Origin: Rhodopirellula sp.
GTDB taxonomy: Bacteria > Planctomycetota > Planctomycetia > Pirellulales > Pirellulaceae
DNA length: 45,686 bases
Reading direction: 5' to 3'
Assembly (NCBI GenBank): GCA_002690925.1
Contig: NZGD01000047.1
Span: 1 to 45,686 of the forward strand
A program made the position numbers and the translations under genes. Shown one piece after another: positions 38,763-45,686 of the stretch. Below the pieces are notes generated by a model that saw only the letters and a list, made by a program, of their open reading frames with translations, did no database searches and was not told the DNA's origin. Each line of letters opens with the position of its first letter. The first letter of the stretch is position 1.

Positions 38763-40613
38763 ATGACCTTCTCTCGCCTGAACTTTGTACTTATCGTAAC
38801 CCTATCTCTAGCGACAACCGCGACGGGAGAGCAGCCCAACATCCTCTGGATTACCAGCGAAGACAATGGCCCACAATTGGGTTGTTACGGCGATGATTAT
38901 GCCAAAACGCCGAACATCGATGCACTTGCTGAAAAGTCACTTCGATACCATCGCTGCTGGTCCAATGCTCCCGTATGTGCACCAGCGAGAACTACCATCA
39001 TCTCAGGAATGTATGCCACCAGCCTCGGCGGACATCACATGCGTAGTGGAGTCAGAGTACCAGCGAACTTCGATACCTATCCTGACATTCTTCGCAAAGC
39101 AGGCTACTACTGCACTAACAATTCCAAGAAAGACTACAACTTCGCCACGGAAGATGGTGGCTGGAACGACAGCGGCAGAAAAGCTCACTGGCGCAATCGC
39201 CCAGAAAACGATACGCCGTTCTTCTCTATTTTCAACTTCACAGTGAGTCACGAAAGTAAGATTCGAACAAGGCCTCACCAACTCAAGCATGATCCTGCCA
39301 AAGCACCGCTTCCCGCCTACCACCCCGACACGCCGGAAGTCCGACATGACTGGGCTCAGTACTATGACAAGATGACCGAGATGGATCAGCAAGTCGGCGC
39401 AATACTCGCCGAACTGGAAGCGGACGGCCTCAACGAATCAACCATCATTTTTTATTATGGTGATCACGGCAGCGGTATGCCACGAAGCAAGCGTTGGCCG
39501 TTCGATTCGGGGCTACGTGTCCCACTTTTATTGCACGTACCGGCCAAATACAGACAATTGGCTCCCGCTGATTATGCCAGCGGCAAAGTCACCGATCGTC
39601 TTGTCTCTTTTGTTGATTTGGGACCAACTGCCATCAGCCTGGCTGGACTGAAACCACCGACCAGCATGCAAGGCATACCGTTTGCTGGCAAGTATAACGG
39701 GGCAGCAAAGAAATATCTTTTCGGCTATCGGGGACGCATGGACGAACGCATTGACATGGTCCGCACCTGCACCGACGGCAAATTCATCTACTTGAGGCAT
39801 TTCTATCCCGACCGCCCGTACCTGAAACATGTTGACTACATGTTCCAAACCCCCACAACTCGAGTCTGGAACGAAATGTACCGAGCGGGAGATCTGAACG
39901 CTGCTCAGGCAAAATTCTGGCAAGATAAACCAGTCGAGGAGCTTTTTGATCTGCAAGCTGATCCTGATGAAATCAACAACCTGGCAACCTCGCCTGACTA
40001 CCAGAAAAAGACAACCGAACTGCGAAACACGCTTCAAAAATGGATGCAGGAAACACTCGATCTGGGCTTGCTGCCCGAAGCGGAGATGCACCGTTTGGCA
40101 GGCTCACAATCTCCCCGGGAATACGCTGTAACACACAAGAAACTTTTCGCCCGTTTGTCAGAGTTGGCTTTTCGTTCAATGGACCAAAGCAATGGATACT
40201 CGACTGAAGAATTGGTAAATCTTGCGTCAGATCCTCATAGTGGAATACGCTTTTGGGCTGTCCGTGGATTGGCAATCCGACCTGCCAGTGATACGAAGCG
40301 AAATAAAACCCTGATTACTGCTAGCAGCGATGAGTCACCCAGCGTAGCGATCGCCGCCTGCGACGGCCTACTTGCTAATGAGAGCAACTCCACTCAGCGA
40401 AAGGCTGTCGAGCGTCTTATTGAACTGGCCGACGTACATCGCCACGGACACTTTGCAGCGGTAGCCGCACTGAATGCCCTTGACATGAATGCTGACCTGA
40501 GTCCTACAGAGAGAAAACAATTGGCAAGCCTGAGTCGACAAGCAAAAAAACCTCCCATTCGACTGGGTAAGTATGTCGGGAAACTCATCGATCACGCGAC
40601 CAGTTCACAATAG
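38763..40613 (+). CDS. Secreted sulfatase with HEAT-like C-terminus
   Basis: 616 residues from ATG 38763. A signal peptide ends near ATTATG. Type I sulfatases hydrolyse sulfate esters with a formylglycine made from Cys in C-x-[PA]-x-R. That box is CAPAR (Cys72 to Arg76), in a segment ending ARTTIISGMYATSLGGHH; most family members have CSPSR. Metal-ligand regions are ITSEDNGPQLGCYGD and YYGDHGSGM. The C-terminal ~140 residues (from about 475) form helix pairs resembling HEAT repeats. The GMYATSLGGHHMR stretch recalls the heparan N-sulfatase-like subfamily, but the substrate is open. It follows the cytochrome/DUF1501 pair. Confidence 0.92.
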   Translation: MTFSRLNFVLIVTLSLATTATGEQPNILWITSEDNGPQLGCYGDDYAKTPNIDALAEKSLRYHRCWSNAPVCAPARTTIISGMYATSLGGHHMRSGVRVPANFDTYPDILRKAGYYCTNNSKKDYNFATEDGGWNDSGRKAHWRNRPENDTPFFSIFNFTVSHESKIRTRPHQLKHDPAKAPLPAYHPDTPEVRHDWAQYYDKMTEMDQQVGAILAELEADGLNESTIIFYYGDHGSGMPRSKRWPFDSGLRVPLLLHVPAKYRQLAPADYASGKVTDRLVSFVDLGPTAISLAGLKPPTSMQGIPFAGKYNGAAKKYLFGYRGRMDERIDMVRTCTDGKFIYLRHFYPDRPYLKHVDYMFQTPTTRVWNEMYRAGDLNAAQAKFWQDKPVEELFDLQADPDEINNLATSPDYQKKTTELRNTLQKWMQETLDLGLLPEAEMHRLAGSQSPREYAVTHKKLFARLSELAFRSMDQSNGYSTEELVNLASDPHSGIRFWAVRGLAIRPASDTKRNKTLITASSDESPSVAIAACDGLLANESNSTQRKAVERLIELADVHRHGHFAAVAALNALDMNADLSPTERKQLASLSRQAKKPPIRLGKYVGKLIDHATSSQ

Positions 40614-40624
40614 ATCGATGACTT

Positions 40625-40643
40625 GATGCCTAAAACAGGCATC
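40625..40643 (+). terminator. Hairpin after the sulfatase gene
   Basis: GATGCCT (40625-40631), loop AAAAC, AGGCATC (40637-40643): a perfect 7-bp stem starting 12 bases after the sulfatase stop. There is no T-run after it, so rho-independent function is uncertain. It may instead protect the 3' end. Confidence 0.4.
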
Positions 40644-40755
40644 TGCCAATCCGAAAACCCAAGTCAGAACACCATTGCCGGCTTACAAACCGCCCGCCGG
40701 CATTAGAATGGAACTGGTCGAGGGCTAGACGACCAATTGGTCATCTTCATTCCCC

Positions 40756-41160
40756 CATGAGGTGCAACTTGCCGATCCATTGGATTCCTCGCGCTGACGT
40801 GGCGAGGTATCGTCACTGCAGGCAGCACGATTGCTTTTCTCGTTTCTAGACAGGCTCGGGGCCGACTACCCCCGCTTTGGGTCTTAGCCTGCCTCTTATT
40901 CTACCTTATCGTCTTTGGCTTTCTCGGTGCGTGGCTACGGATGCGGTTCACCACAAAGTTTATCGCAGTAACCGTGGACCAATTCGACATTGAGCAAACT
41001 TGGCTCGGACGAAAGAAGTTCAAAAATTTCTCACTGGACCAGAATTCAAGAGCAGGCCTGTTTCAAATCTACATACAAAATCATCGAGCTGTTCATGGCC
41101 AACGAAGGAAGTAAGGCAGAAACCGCAGAGAGAACTGGCTGAAATCATAAATTGCAGATA
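40756..41160 (+). pseudogene. Broken membrane-anchored protein gene
   Basis: The frame 40761-41114 (TAA at 41112) encodes a coherent 117-residue segment without a usable start: GIVTAGSTIAFLVSRQARGR, then a hydrophobic run ACLLFYLIVFGFLGAWLR, then FIAVTVDQFDIEQTWLG and SLDQNSRAGLFQIYIQNHRA. The upstream stop TGA (40758-40760) precedes it. After the TAA another frame (about 41090-41160) reads QRELAEIINCRY, resembling the ending of the same kind of planctomycete membrane protein (...WLVREINRF). This suggests a frameshift near 41095-41110 plus loss of the start. An ATG at 40756 opens a different frame that stops at 40851. Confidence 0.55.
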
Positions 41161-41169
41161 CTGAGAAAA

Positions 41170-42222
41170 TCAGCCTTCGTCATTCTCTTGATCGTTCTGC
41201 ATCGCCATGATAGCCATGGCAGTTCCTGCATGCGTCAGGAAGTGGCGACTATCTCGGCTCACTGATCGTGTGTACCAACGCCCACTTTGTCTCTGATTTT
41301 TTTTAAGCCAGGATCGTCCATTTTGGATCACCTCGCTATCCCGTTTCACTCCTGCCTTTGTCAGCATGAAGACGGCAAAGCCTGTTCCATAGCCATCGCT
41401 GGTTGCAAGATCAGGAACACCACCGTCCTCCCGATCCCATTCGCCAAGAGAAGGTGTATTCCAACCACCATCAGGTCTCTGCAGTGCGATCAATTCCGCA
41501 ACGGTTGAATCGATTTCTTTTTGGGTCATCCAGCGTGGTTGGAGTGACTGAGCCCACAGCAGGATTGCACGATGATGTAAACGCAACTCCTGTTTTCTGT
41601 TTGGACTGAGATAGGTCTCCAACCTCTTGGTGCCATCCCAAGCTTGCTTCTGTCTCAAGTAGGTTCGAGGGGCGGCACTGACAGCAACCGCAGCGACAAC
41701 CGCGCCATACTGATCATCAGATTCCATAGGTGGCCAGTCACATTTCAACCAATCAAATCCTCCATTGGATTGCTGCACCTGCCACATTTTATCCAAAGCA
41801 ATCTTGGCACTTTGACTCAGAGGTTTTCCAAGATTTCGGTCAACCACAGTTAGGGTCATTGCCGCCATCACTACCTCGGCATCCCATCTCGGACCTTTTT
41901 CTGGCCAGCGTATCTGAACGAGCTCATCCAGTTCGTTCCGAACTTCCTGAAAATACTTTGGTGGCTTATCCAACCCTGAAACGGCTATGAGATGAGCGAA
42001 GTTGGTATGGCAGGTAAAGCACTTGTATTTGTTTGTCCACGCCCTCGAAGTGCGATCCAGAAAATCGACAGCCCTCTGATGTGAATAATCTTGCGCGATA
42101 GCCTCCTCACCGCTAACCTGAAGAATCTGAGGTTCTTCTGCGATTAAGCAACCTGCCGCGCCAGCCCCCATAAGACCCATCAAAAAAACCAGAGATTTGA
42201 TCCGGAGCTTCATTTGATGCAT
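41170..42222 (-). CDS. Secreted CxxCH plus terpene-cyclase-like repeat protein
   Basis: 350 residues from ATG 42222 (or ATG 42213). A hydrophobic N-terminus ends GAGAAGC, a weak lipobox. Residues 68-72 are CFTCH, a c-type haem motif, followed by a squalene/prenyltransferase-type alpha-alpha toroid: IALDKMWQVQQSNGGFDW, LIALQRPDGGWN, QRQSGRWYTR and a closing HAGTAMAIMAM. QxxxGxW-like motifs mark this fold, but the catalytic DxDD of hopene cyclases is not seen, so cyclase activity is unlikely. It may be a haem-carrying binding protein of the envelope. The aroC gene is divergent 456 bp away. Confidence 0.8.
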   Translation of the reverse strand: MHQMKLRIKSLVFLMGLMGAGAAGCLIAEEPQILQVSGEEAIAQDYSHQRAVDFLDRTSRAWTNKYKCFTCHTNFAHLIAVSGLDKPPKYFQEVRNELDELVQIRWPEKGPRWDAEVVMAAMTLTVVDRNLGKPLSQSAKIALDKMWQVQQSNGGFDWLKCDWPPMESDDQYGAVVAAVAVSAAPRTYLRQKQAWDGTKRLETYLSPNRKQELRLHHRAILLWAQSLQPRWMTQKEIDSTVAELIALQRPDGGWNTPSLGEWDREDGGVPDLATSDGYGTGFAVFMLTKAGVKRDSEVIQNGRSWLKKNQRQSGRWYTRSVSRDSRHFLTHAGTAMAIMAMQNDQENDEG

Positions 42223-42678
42223 GTCACACTTCAGTTAATTAAGAGAACAAGGGGGATGTCTGGGAATCAACGCATCGGCAGCAAATTTAAACTAATCTAT
42301 CGCCGGTCACTTTACGAAGATGGCACCATCAACTCAAAGGCGTCACGACAAACTGAGATCACAATGCGGTGACACCTCACTCCTGAATACGATTATCCCG
42401 AACCCAAGACCGTCGTCGGGTGTCTCACACTGCCTGATGGTCGAAATTCGGCGTAGCGAGTTGGGCTGATCGCCAAACAGGCAGCACAGGGAGGATTATT
42501 TTAAACGAGATTCCCTCAGGTATGTTGTCCCGGGCAGACCACGGCGTTCGCTCAAGTCCATCCACGACCGCAGCTTCGTCCATCTCATCCAGCCTCGGCA
42601 GAGCATCTACATCAAAAAAACGTTCCACGCTATGCTGGTAGCTGAGTTTACTTGAATCCACATTGGGATATCTGATTA
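42223..42678. other. Divergent intergenic region
   Basis: 456 bp between the CxxCH/toroid gene (minus) and aroC (plus). A minus-strand frame of 100 codons (42425-42730) overlaps the aroC start, has no family motif, and is probably not a gene. TTAATTAA at 42235-42242 is 13 bases upstream of the minus-strand gene's ATG. No clear promoter was found. Confidence 0.4.
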
Positions 42679-43929
42679 ATGGAAATTCTGGGCGGCCCCA
42701 TCTACAGCGTGGCTGGTGCTGGCGAATCACACGGCCCGGCGGTGACGACCATTGTTTTCGGGTGTCCTGCCGGTCAGCGGATTCGCCGAACCGATGTTCA
42801 GCGTTATCTGGACCGTCGCCGACCGGGTGGAAACCGGCACGGCACCCCCAGGAACGAAAAAGACAAAGTCATCTTTCTTTCCGGGCTTTACCGCGAAGAT
42901 CACGAACAGCTTCTCACGGGATCCAAACTGTCTGTCGAGGTCGAAGATCAGAGCTACGAGACCGAAGGCTACGAAGACGGGTTCACAACAGGCGAGCCGA
43001 TTTCGGCAATCGTCTTATCCACATCGAAAAAATCGGGTGACTACACCCAATTCAGCGGTCAGACGGGCGAGGTCAGACCGGGGCACACGGATTTGGTGAA
43101 GTTCCACAAGTCATCCGGGTTTGTTGACGTTAGAGGTGGAGGTCGATCAAGTTACCGATCGACCATCAGCGATGTCATTGGTGGCTCGATCGCACGTTTA
43201 TTTCTTGAAGAGCAGTTCGGAACGGTCATTCTTTCGTCCATTTCACAGGTGGGATCCCTGCGGTCATCGATCTCTTTGGCACAACACTTTGAAAAAGTGA
43301 TTGAGCAAACGGGTTCAGCCACCATTGCCCACGAAACAATCGAAGAAGCAATCCAGCAAATGGAGGCGTCTGAAATTCACTCGCTTGATTCAGAATTCGC
43401 AGTCGCAGCCGGCGAGCTGATCAAGACCACGCGAAAAGCGGGGGATTCTCTGGGAGCCGCGGTTGAAGTCGTTGCACTCAACGTACCGCCTCTGCTGGGT
43501 GACCCGTTGTACCAAAGTTTGAAAGCCAGACTGATGGGCAGCCTTGGAGGATTAAATGCGGTCCAAGCGTGTGAGATTGGTGCAGGAGCCAAGGTAATCG
43601 AGAGGTTAGGAAGCGAAAACAATGACCCGATACGCAGCCATGGGTACACCAGCAACTCTCACGGAGGACTTCTGGGAGGTATCACGACAGGAATGCCCAT
43701 TGTGTGCCGAGTCGCTTTCAAACCAACTTCAACCATCAACTCACCGCAACAGTCCGTTCAAAAGAATCTTAGTGAGATTGAATTCGAACTGGCCAAAGGC
43801 CGGCACGATCCATGCGTTGGTGTCCGAGCAGGTGTGACACTTGAATCTCGGGCGTCGATTGAAATCATGAATGCCGCTCTGTCTCAACAGACACAGCAAA
43901 TCAACATCGACTCACCCAAGCTTTTCTGA
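42679..43929 (+). CDS. aroC: Chorismate synthase (divergent)
   Basis: 416 residues from ATG. AroC makes chorismate from EPSP, using reduced FMN; it is the last shared step of aromatic amino acid synthesis. Family marks: AGAGESHGPA (GESHG 15-19), YLDRRRPGGNRHGTPRNEKD, GGGRSSYRSTISDVIGG, NSHGGLLGGITTGMPI and GRHDPCVGVRAG. Most AroC have GRSSARETA..V, so part of that region has changed. It is longer than the usual 350-390 residues, partly through a ~25-residue tail. The core ligand motifs are kept, so function is likely. It is convergent with the rpiB-like gene. Confidence 0.9.
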   Translation: MEILGGPIYSVAGAGESHGPAVTTIVFGCPAGQRIRRTDVQRYLDRRRPGGNRHGTPRNEKDKVIFLSGLYREDHEQLLTGSKLSVEVEDQSYETEGYEDGFTTGEPISAIVLSTSKKSGDYTQFSGQTGEVRPGHTDLVKFHKSSGFVDVRGGGRSSYRSTISDVIGGSIARLFLEEQFGTVILSSISQVGSLRSSISLAQHFEKVIEQTGSATIAHETIEEAIQQMEASEIHSLDSEFAVAAGELIKTTRKAGDSLGAAVEVVALNVPPLLGDPLYQSLKARLMGSLGGLNAVQACEIGAGAKVIERLGSENNDPIRSHGYTSNSHGGLLGGITTGMPIVCRVAFKPTSTINSPQQSVQKNLSEIEFELAKGRHDPCVGVRAGVTLESRASIEIMNAALSQQTQQINIDSPKLF

Positions 43930-43997
43930 ACAGGTTGATGCCTGAACATGTTGGTAATGGGTAATGCTGTAGCAGACAACTGGGCAGGTTCCCTGAA

Positions 43998-44057
43998 TCA
44001 ACTGGGGCAGTATCAACTGGCTCTGAGTCAACTGGGGCCACTATCAAAACGGGCTCA
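43998..44057 (+). repeat. 15-bp tandem repeat between aroC and rpiB
   Basis: TCAACTGGGGCAGTA, TCAACTGGCTCTGAG and TCAACTGGGGCCACT follow each other at 43998, 44013 and 44028, with a diverged fourth unit from 44043. It lies between convergent genes and is probably untranslated. No terminator stem is evident. Confidence 0.85.
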
Positions 44058-44084
44058 CCCTTAATCGTCAGTACGGCTCACCGC

Positions 44085-44564
44085 TCAATCGAGGGCACTC
44101 AGCCCACCCTGCTCAATCTTCAACACCTTCTCGAGTCGCCTGGTATGGCGTTCTTGTGGCACATAACGAGCTCTCAAGAACGAGTCGATAATTTCGAATG
44201 CCAACTCCGAGCCAATGATCCTGCCCCCAATACACAAGACATTCATATCATCGTGTTCAACCCCTTGGTGAGCCGAGTAGGTATCGTGACAAACCGCGGC
44301 TCGGATGCCAGGAATTTTATTGGCCGCAACACTCACTCCCACACCACTCCCACAAACCACAATGCCACGATCTGCCCGTCCTTCAATGATTTCTCTGGCA
44401 ACCGCGACAGCAAAGTCCGGATAGTCACAGCTCTCGCTGCTGTTGGTACCACAGTCAATCAGCGATACAGATATTCCATTGAGTCGCTCAACGACAACCT
44501 GCTTGAGTGGGAATCCTGCACGATCACCACCGAGAGCAATACGCAAAGAAGTTGATCCGGACAT
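44085..44564 (-). CDS. rpiB: Ribose 5-phosphate isomerase B family protein
   Basis: 159 residues from ATG 44564. RpiB interconverts ribose 5-phosphate and ribulose 5-phosphate; LacA/LacB are relatives acting on galactose 6-phosphate. Motifs: LRIALGGDRAGFPLK at the start, catalytic Cys71 in VVCGSGVGVSVAANK, IPGIRAAVCHD, His104 in GVEHDDMNVL and IGGRIIG. Most RpiB have DHAG where this has DRAG (Arg15), a change near the phosphate site. The other residues fit RpiB better than LacA. It is convergent with aroC. Confidence 0.88.
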   Translation of the reverse strand: MSGSTSLRIALGGDRAGFPLKQVVVERLNGISVSLIDCGTNSSESCDYPDFAVAVAREIIEGRADRGIVVCGSGVGVSVAANKIPGIRAAVCHDTYSAHQGVEHDDMNVLCIGGRIIGSELAFEIIDSFLRARYVPQERHTRRLEKVLKIEQGGLSALD

Positions 44565-44639
44565 GAATTGCTGAAAAGAAAGCGGAGAGTTCTTGGAAAT
44601 GCTCCGGCATTGTTACGTTTCCTTGCCCCATCTGCACCC

Positions 44640-44672
44640 CGGGGACAAGCTGTGAGCGTGCAGACAGCCCCG
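44640..44672. other. Composite hairpin upstream of rpiB
   Basis: Outer arms CGGGG (44640-44644) and CCCCG (44668-44672) enclose inner arms GCTGT (44649-44653) and ACAGC (44664-44668), sharing one base, with loop GAGCGTGCAG and an ACAA bulge. Structure is possible on either strand; on the minus strand it would sit in the rpiB leader. Function unknown. Confidence 0.4.
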
Positions 44673-44720
44673 AAAAATCAGTGGGCTACCTGAAATCACA
44701 AACACAAATGAGCCGTTTTT

Positions 44721-44734
44721 GTTGATTTTTCAAC
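44721..44734. other. Small GTTGA/TCAAC hairpin
   Basis: GTTGA, loop TTTT, TCAAC in 44721-44734: a perfect 5-bp stem, preceded by five T. A stem this short may be chance. Confidence 0.3.
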
Positions 44735-45170
44735 GTTACCGCGTGAGTTCGATCATCAGTCGCTGACTGTCGGCCCGTATGATTCGGCACAGCTCTGCTT
44801 CGATTGAGTTGAACTTGACCTCTCGAAATCGCTTTTCCTGGGCGATTTTCCGCAATGGGCTGTGGCAAAGAAACGATAACTTTCAAGTGGGCAGGGCGAA
44901 GACGGAGTAAAAGACTCGGATGGTTTCCCAAACGCTCGCTCCCACCACATGCAGCTCACATCCTGATATTTCTGCGGCAAGACTGCGAAACAAGCAACTG
45001 ATGTTGGGATACTCGGGTCACCAGCAGAGTTGGCAATTCGAACACGGATGACTTGGTTCAGCGGATAGCAAGCAGATACTCAGGATGAACAAGACCAATA
45101 AATGACAGCAAACTAGTGACTTAGCTGTTGTGACGATTTTTGGGCTTTGATAGGTTACCGGGCTGCTTAT

Positions 45171-45185
45171 GTGACGTTGGGTCAC
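45171..45185. promoter_or_regulatory. GTGAC-N5-GTCAC inverted repeat upstream of rpsA
   Basis: GTGACGTTGGGTCAC has perfect 5-bp half sites. It lies about 85 bases before the rpsA ATG and could be an operator or bind a dimeric regulator. No evidence names the protein. Confidence 0.35.
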
Positions 45186-45270
45186 GTAAATACGACCAAT
45201 TCTTACACTAACCCCCGAGACGTCGAGCGACTGGGTCGTCAGTCAGCTCCGCTCACCTCTGGAAAAACAA

Positions 45271-45686
45271 ATGGTTAATCGCAACCTTATCCGAAGCCTA
45301 GACGACGACGATATCGTCAATGAACTGGCAGTTTTGGCCCCGGAAGAAGAAGCAGACGAGTGGCTGCTGGACTGGCTGGAACAAGATCAACAAGACTACG
45401 CCCAAGGCGAAATCGTCGACGGTCGGATCGTTGAAGTCAACGATGAATGGGCCTTGATCGACGTCGGCTTCAAGAGTGAAGGCACCGTAAGCCTGAATGA
45501 ATGGGGCCCTGAAGAGGAAAAGCCTGTCGTCGGCACGACTGTAAAAGTCCTGATTGAGGAGATGGAGGACGAACTTGGGGCCGCTGATGACCCCTATGGA
45601 ATGATCTCGCTGAGCAAGAGCAAAGCCGAAAAGATCATCGAGTGGGAAAAGATCATCGGAGAGATCAGCGAGGGCCAAGTGGTCAC
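45271..45686 (+). CDS. rpsA: 30S ribosomal protein S1, 5' part
   Basis: The window holds 138 full codons from ATG 45271 and the gene runs off the right edge. S1 is the RNA-binding ribosomal protein that helps mRNA bind the 30S subunit. The start MVNRNLIRSLDDDDIVNELA is acidic, and the first S1 OB-fold follows: QGEIVDGRIVEVNDEWALID, then VGFKSEGTVSLNEW, then VGTTVKVLIEEMED and MISLSKSKAEKIIEW. A second S1 domain begins at GEISEGQVV at the edge. Only a weak GGA (CTGGAAAAACAA) precedes the ATG. The leader holds a GTGAC/GTCAC inverted repeat. Confidence 0.93.
   Translation, partial: MVNRNLIRSLDDDDIVNELAVLAPEEEADEWLLDWLEQDQQDYAQGEIVDGRIVEVNDEWALIDVGFKSEGTVSLNEWGPEEEKPVVGTTVKVLIEEMEDELGAADDPYGMISLSKSKAEKIIEWEKIIGEISEGQVV

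Larger units (their letters stand above)
44565..45270. other. Gene-free 706-bp stretch with hairpins
   Basis: This lies between the rpiB-like gene (minus) and rpsA (plus). Overlapping minus-strand frames of 74 and 81 codons look non-coding. It has two hairpins (44640-44672 and 44721-44734) and an inverted repeat (45171-45185), each listed separately. Promoters for both genes must be here but none is clear. Confidence 0.5.

Noticed and set aside
42425..42730. 100-codon minus-strand ORF
   Set aside because: Overlaps the aroC start and lacks a family motif; its middle looks protein-like, so it remains a weak maybe.
44686..44980. 74- and 81-codon minus-strand ORFs
   Set aside because: Overlapping frames without motifs or good start signals, in the gene-free stretch before rpsA.
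1..45686. tRNA, rRNA, CRISPR array, insertion sequence or prophage genes
   Set aside because: I looked for tRNA-like TTCGA arms, short spaced repeats, and transposase or integrase motifs and found none. The tandem repeats seen are coding or short noncoding duplications, not spaced CRISPR repeats.

Overview
The window looks like a planctomycete chromosome (Planctomycetota, most likely Pirellulales). The basis is gene content: a giant secreted DUF4347 protein with an LEPR-like N-terminal motif, two DUF1549/DUF1553 cytochrome c proteins each followed by a DUF1501 protein, a sulfatase, Cys-poor prepilin peptidase and insert-bearing signal peptidase I variants, and long secreted proteins with no obvious family. 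Shine-Dalgarno signals are mostly weak and several genes seem to start at TTG or GTG. I do not name a genus. All assignments come from reading the sequence; no database search was run.

Layout. (1) 1-9326, minus strand: the first ~3100 codons of a giant repeat protein that runs off the left edge. (2) 9.7-14.3 kb, plus: a secreted Cys-rich protein, a short SecA-like ATPase 34 bp downstream of it, then a secreted protein built from 16-residue repeats. (3) 14.6-15.9 kb, minus: a type IV prepilin peptidase without the usual cysteines. (4) 16.4-23.1 kb, plus: a 1726-codon WD40/cytochrome/DUF1549/DUF1553 protein and its DUF1501 partner. (5) 28.8-23.3 kb, minus: a compact run lepB-like, helical-repeat protein, leuB, cdsA-like, tatD-like. 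Its last two genes share an ATGA overlap. (6) 29.0-30.0 kb, plus: fabH, divergent from that run. (7) 31.7-30.3 and 33.4-31.9 kb, minus: a DUF58 protein and an aldehyde dehydrogenase. (8) 33.6-34.9 kb, plus: thiL and a small CaMKII-association-domain-like protein. (9) 35.1-40.6 kb, plus: a second DUF1549/1553-DUF1501 pair followed by a sulfatase. (10) 40.7-41.2 kb: a broken membrane-protein gene. (11) 42.2-41.2 kb, minus: a secreted protein with a CxxCH motif and terpene-cyclase-like repeats. (12) 42.7-44.6 kb: aroC (plus) convergent with an rpiB-like gene (minus). (13) 45.27 kb to the right edge, plus: the 5' part of rpsA.

How the parts may fit together. Regions 4 and 9 resemble the planctomycete outfit for breaking down sulfated polysaccharides. 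Region 5 mixes protein export, lipid synthesis, leucine synthesis and a nuclease; only physical linkage is seen. Regions 1-2 are the best candidate for something undescribed: a giant surface protein gene lies next to a reduced SecA-like motor and two odd secreted proteins. That these form an export system is inference.
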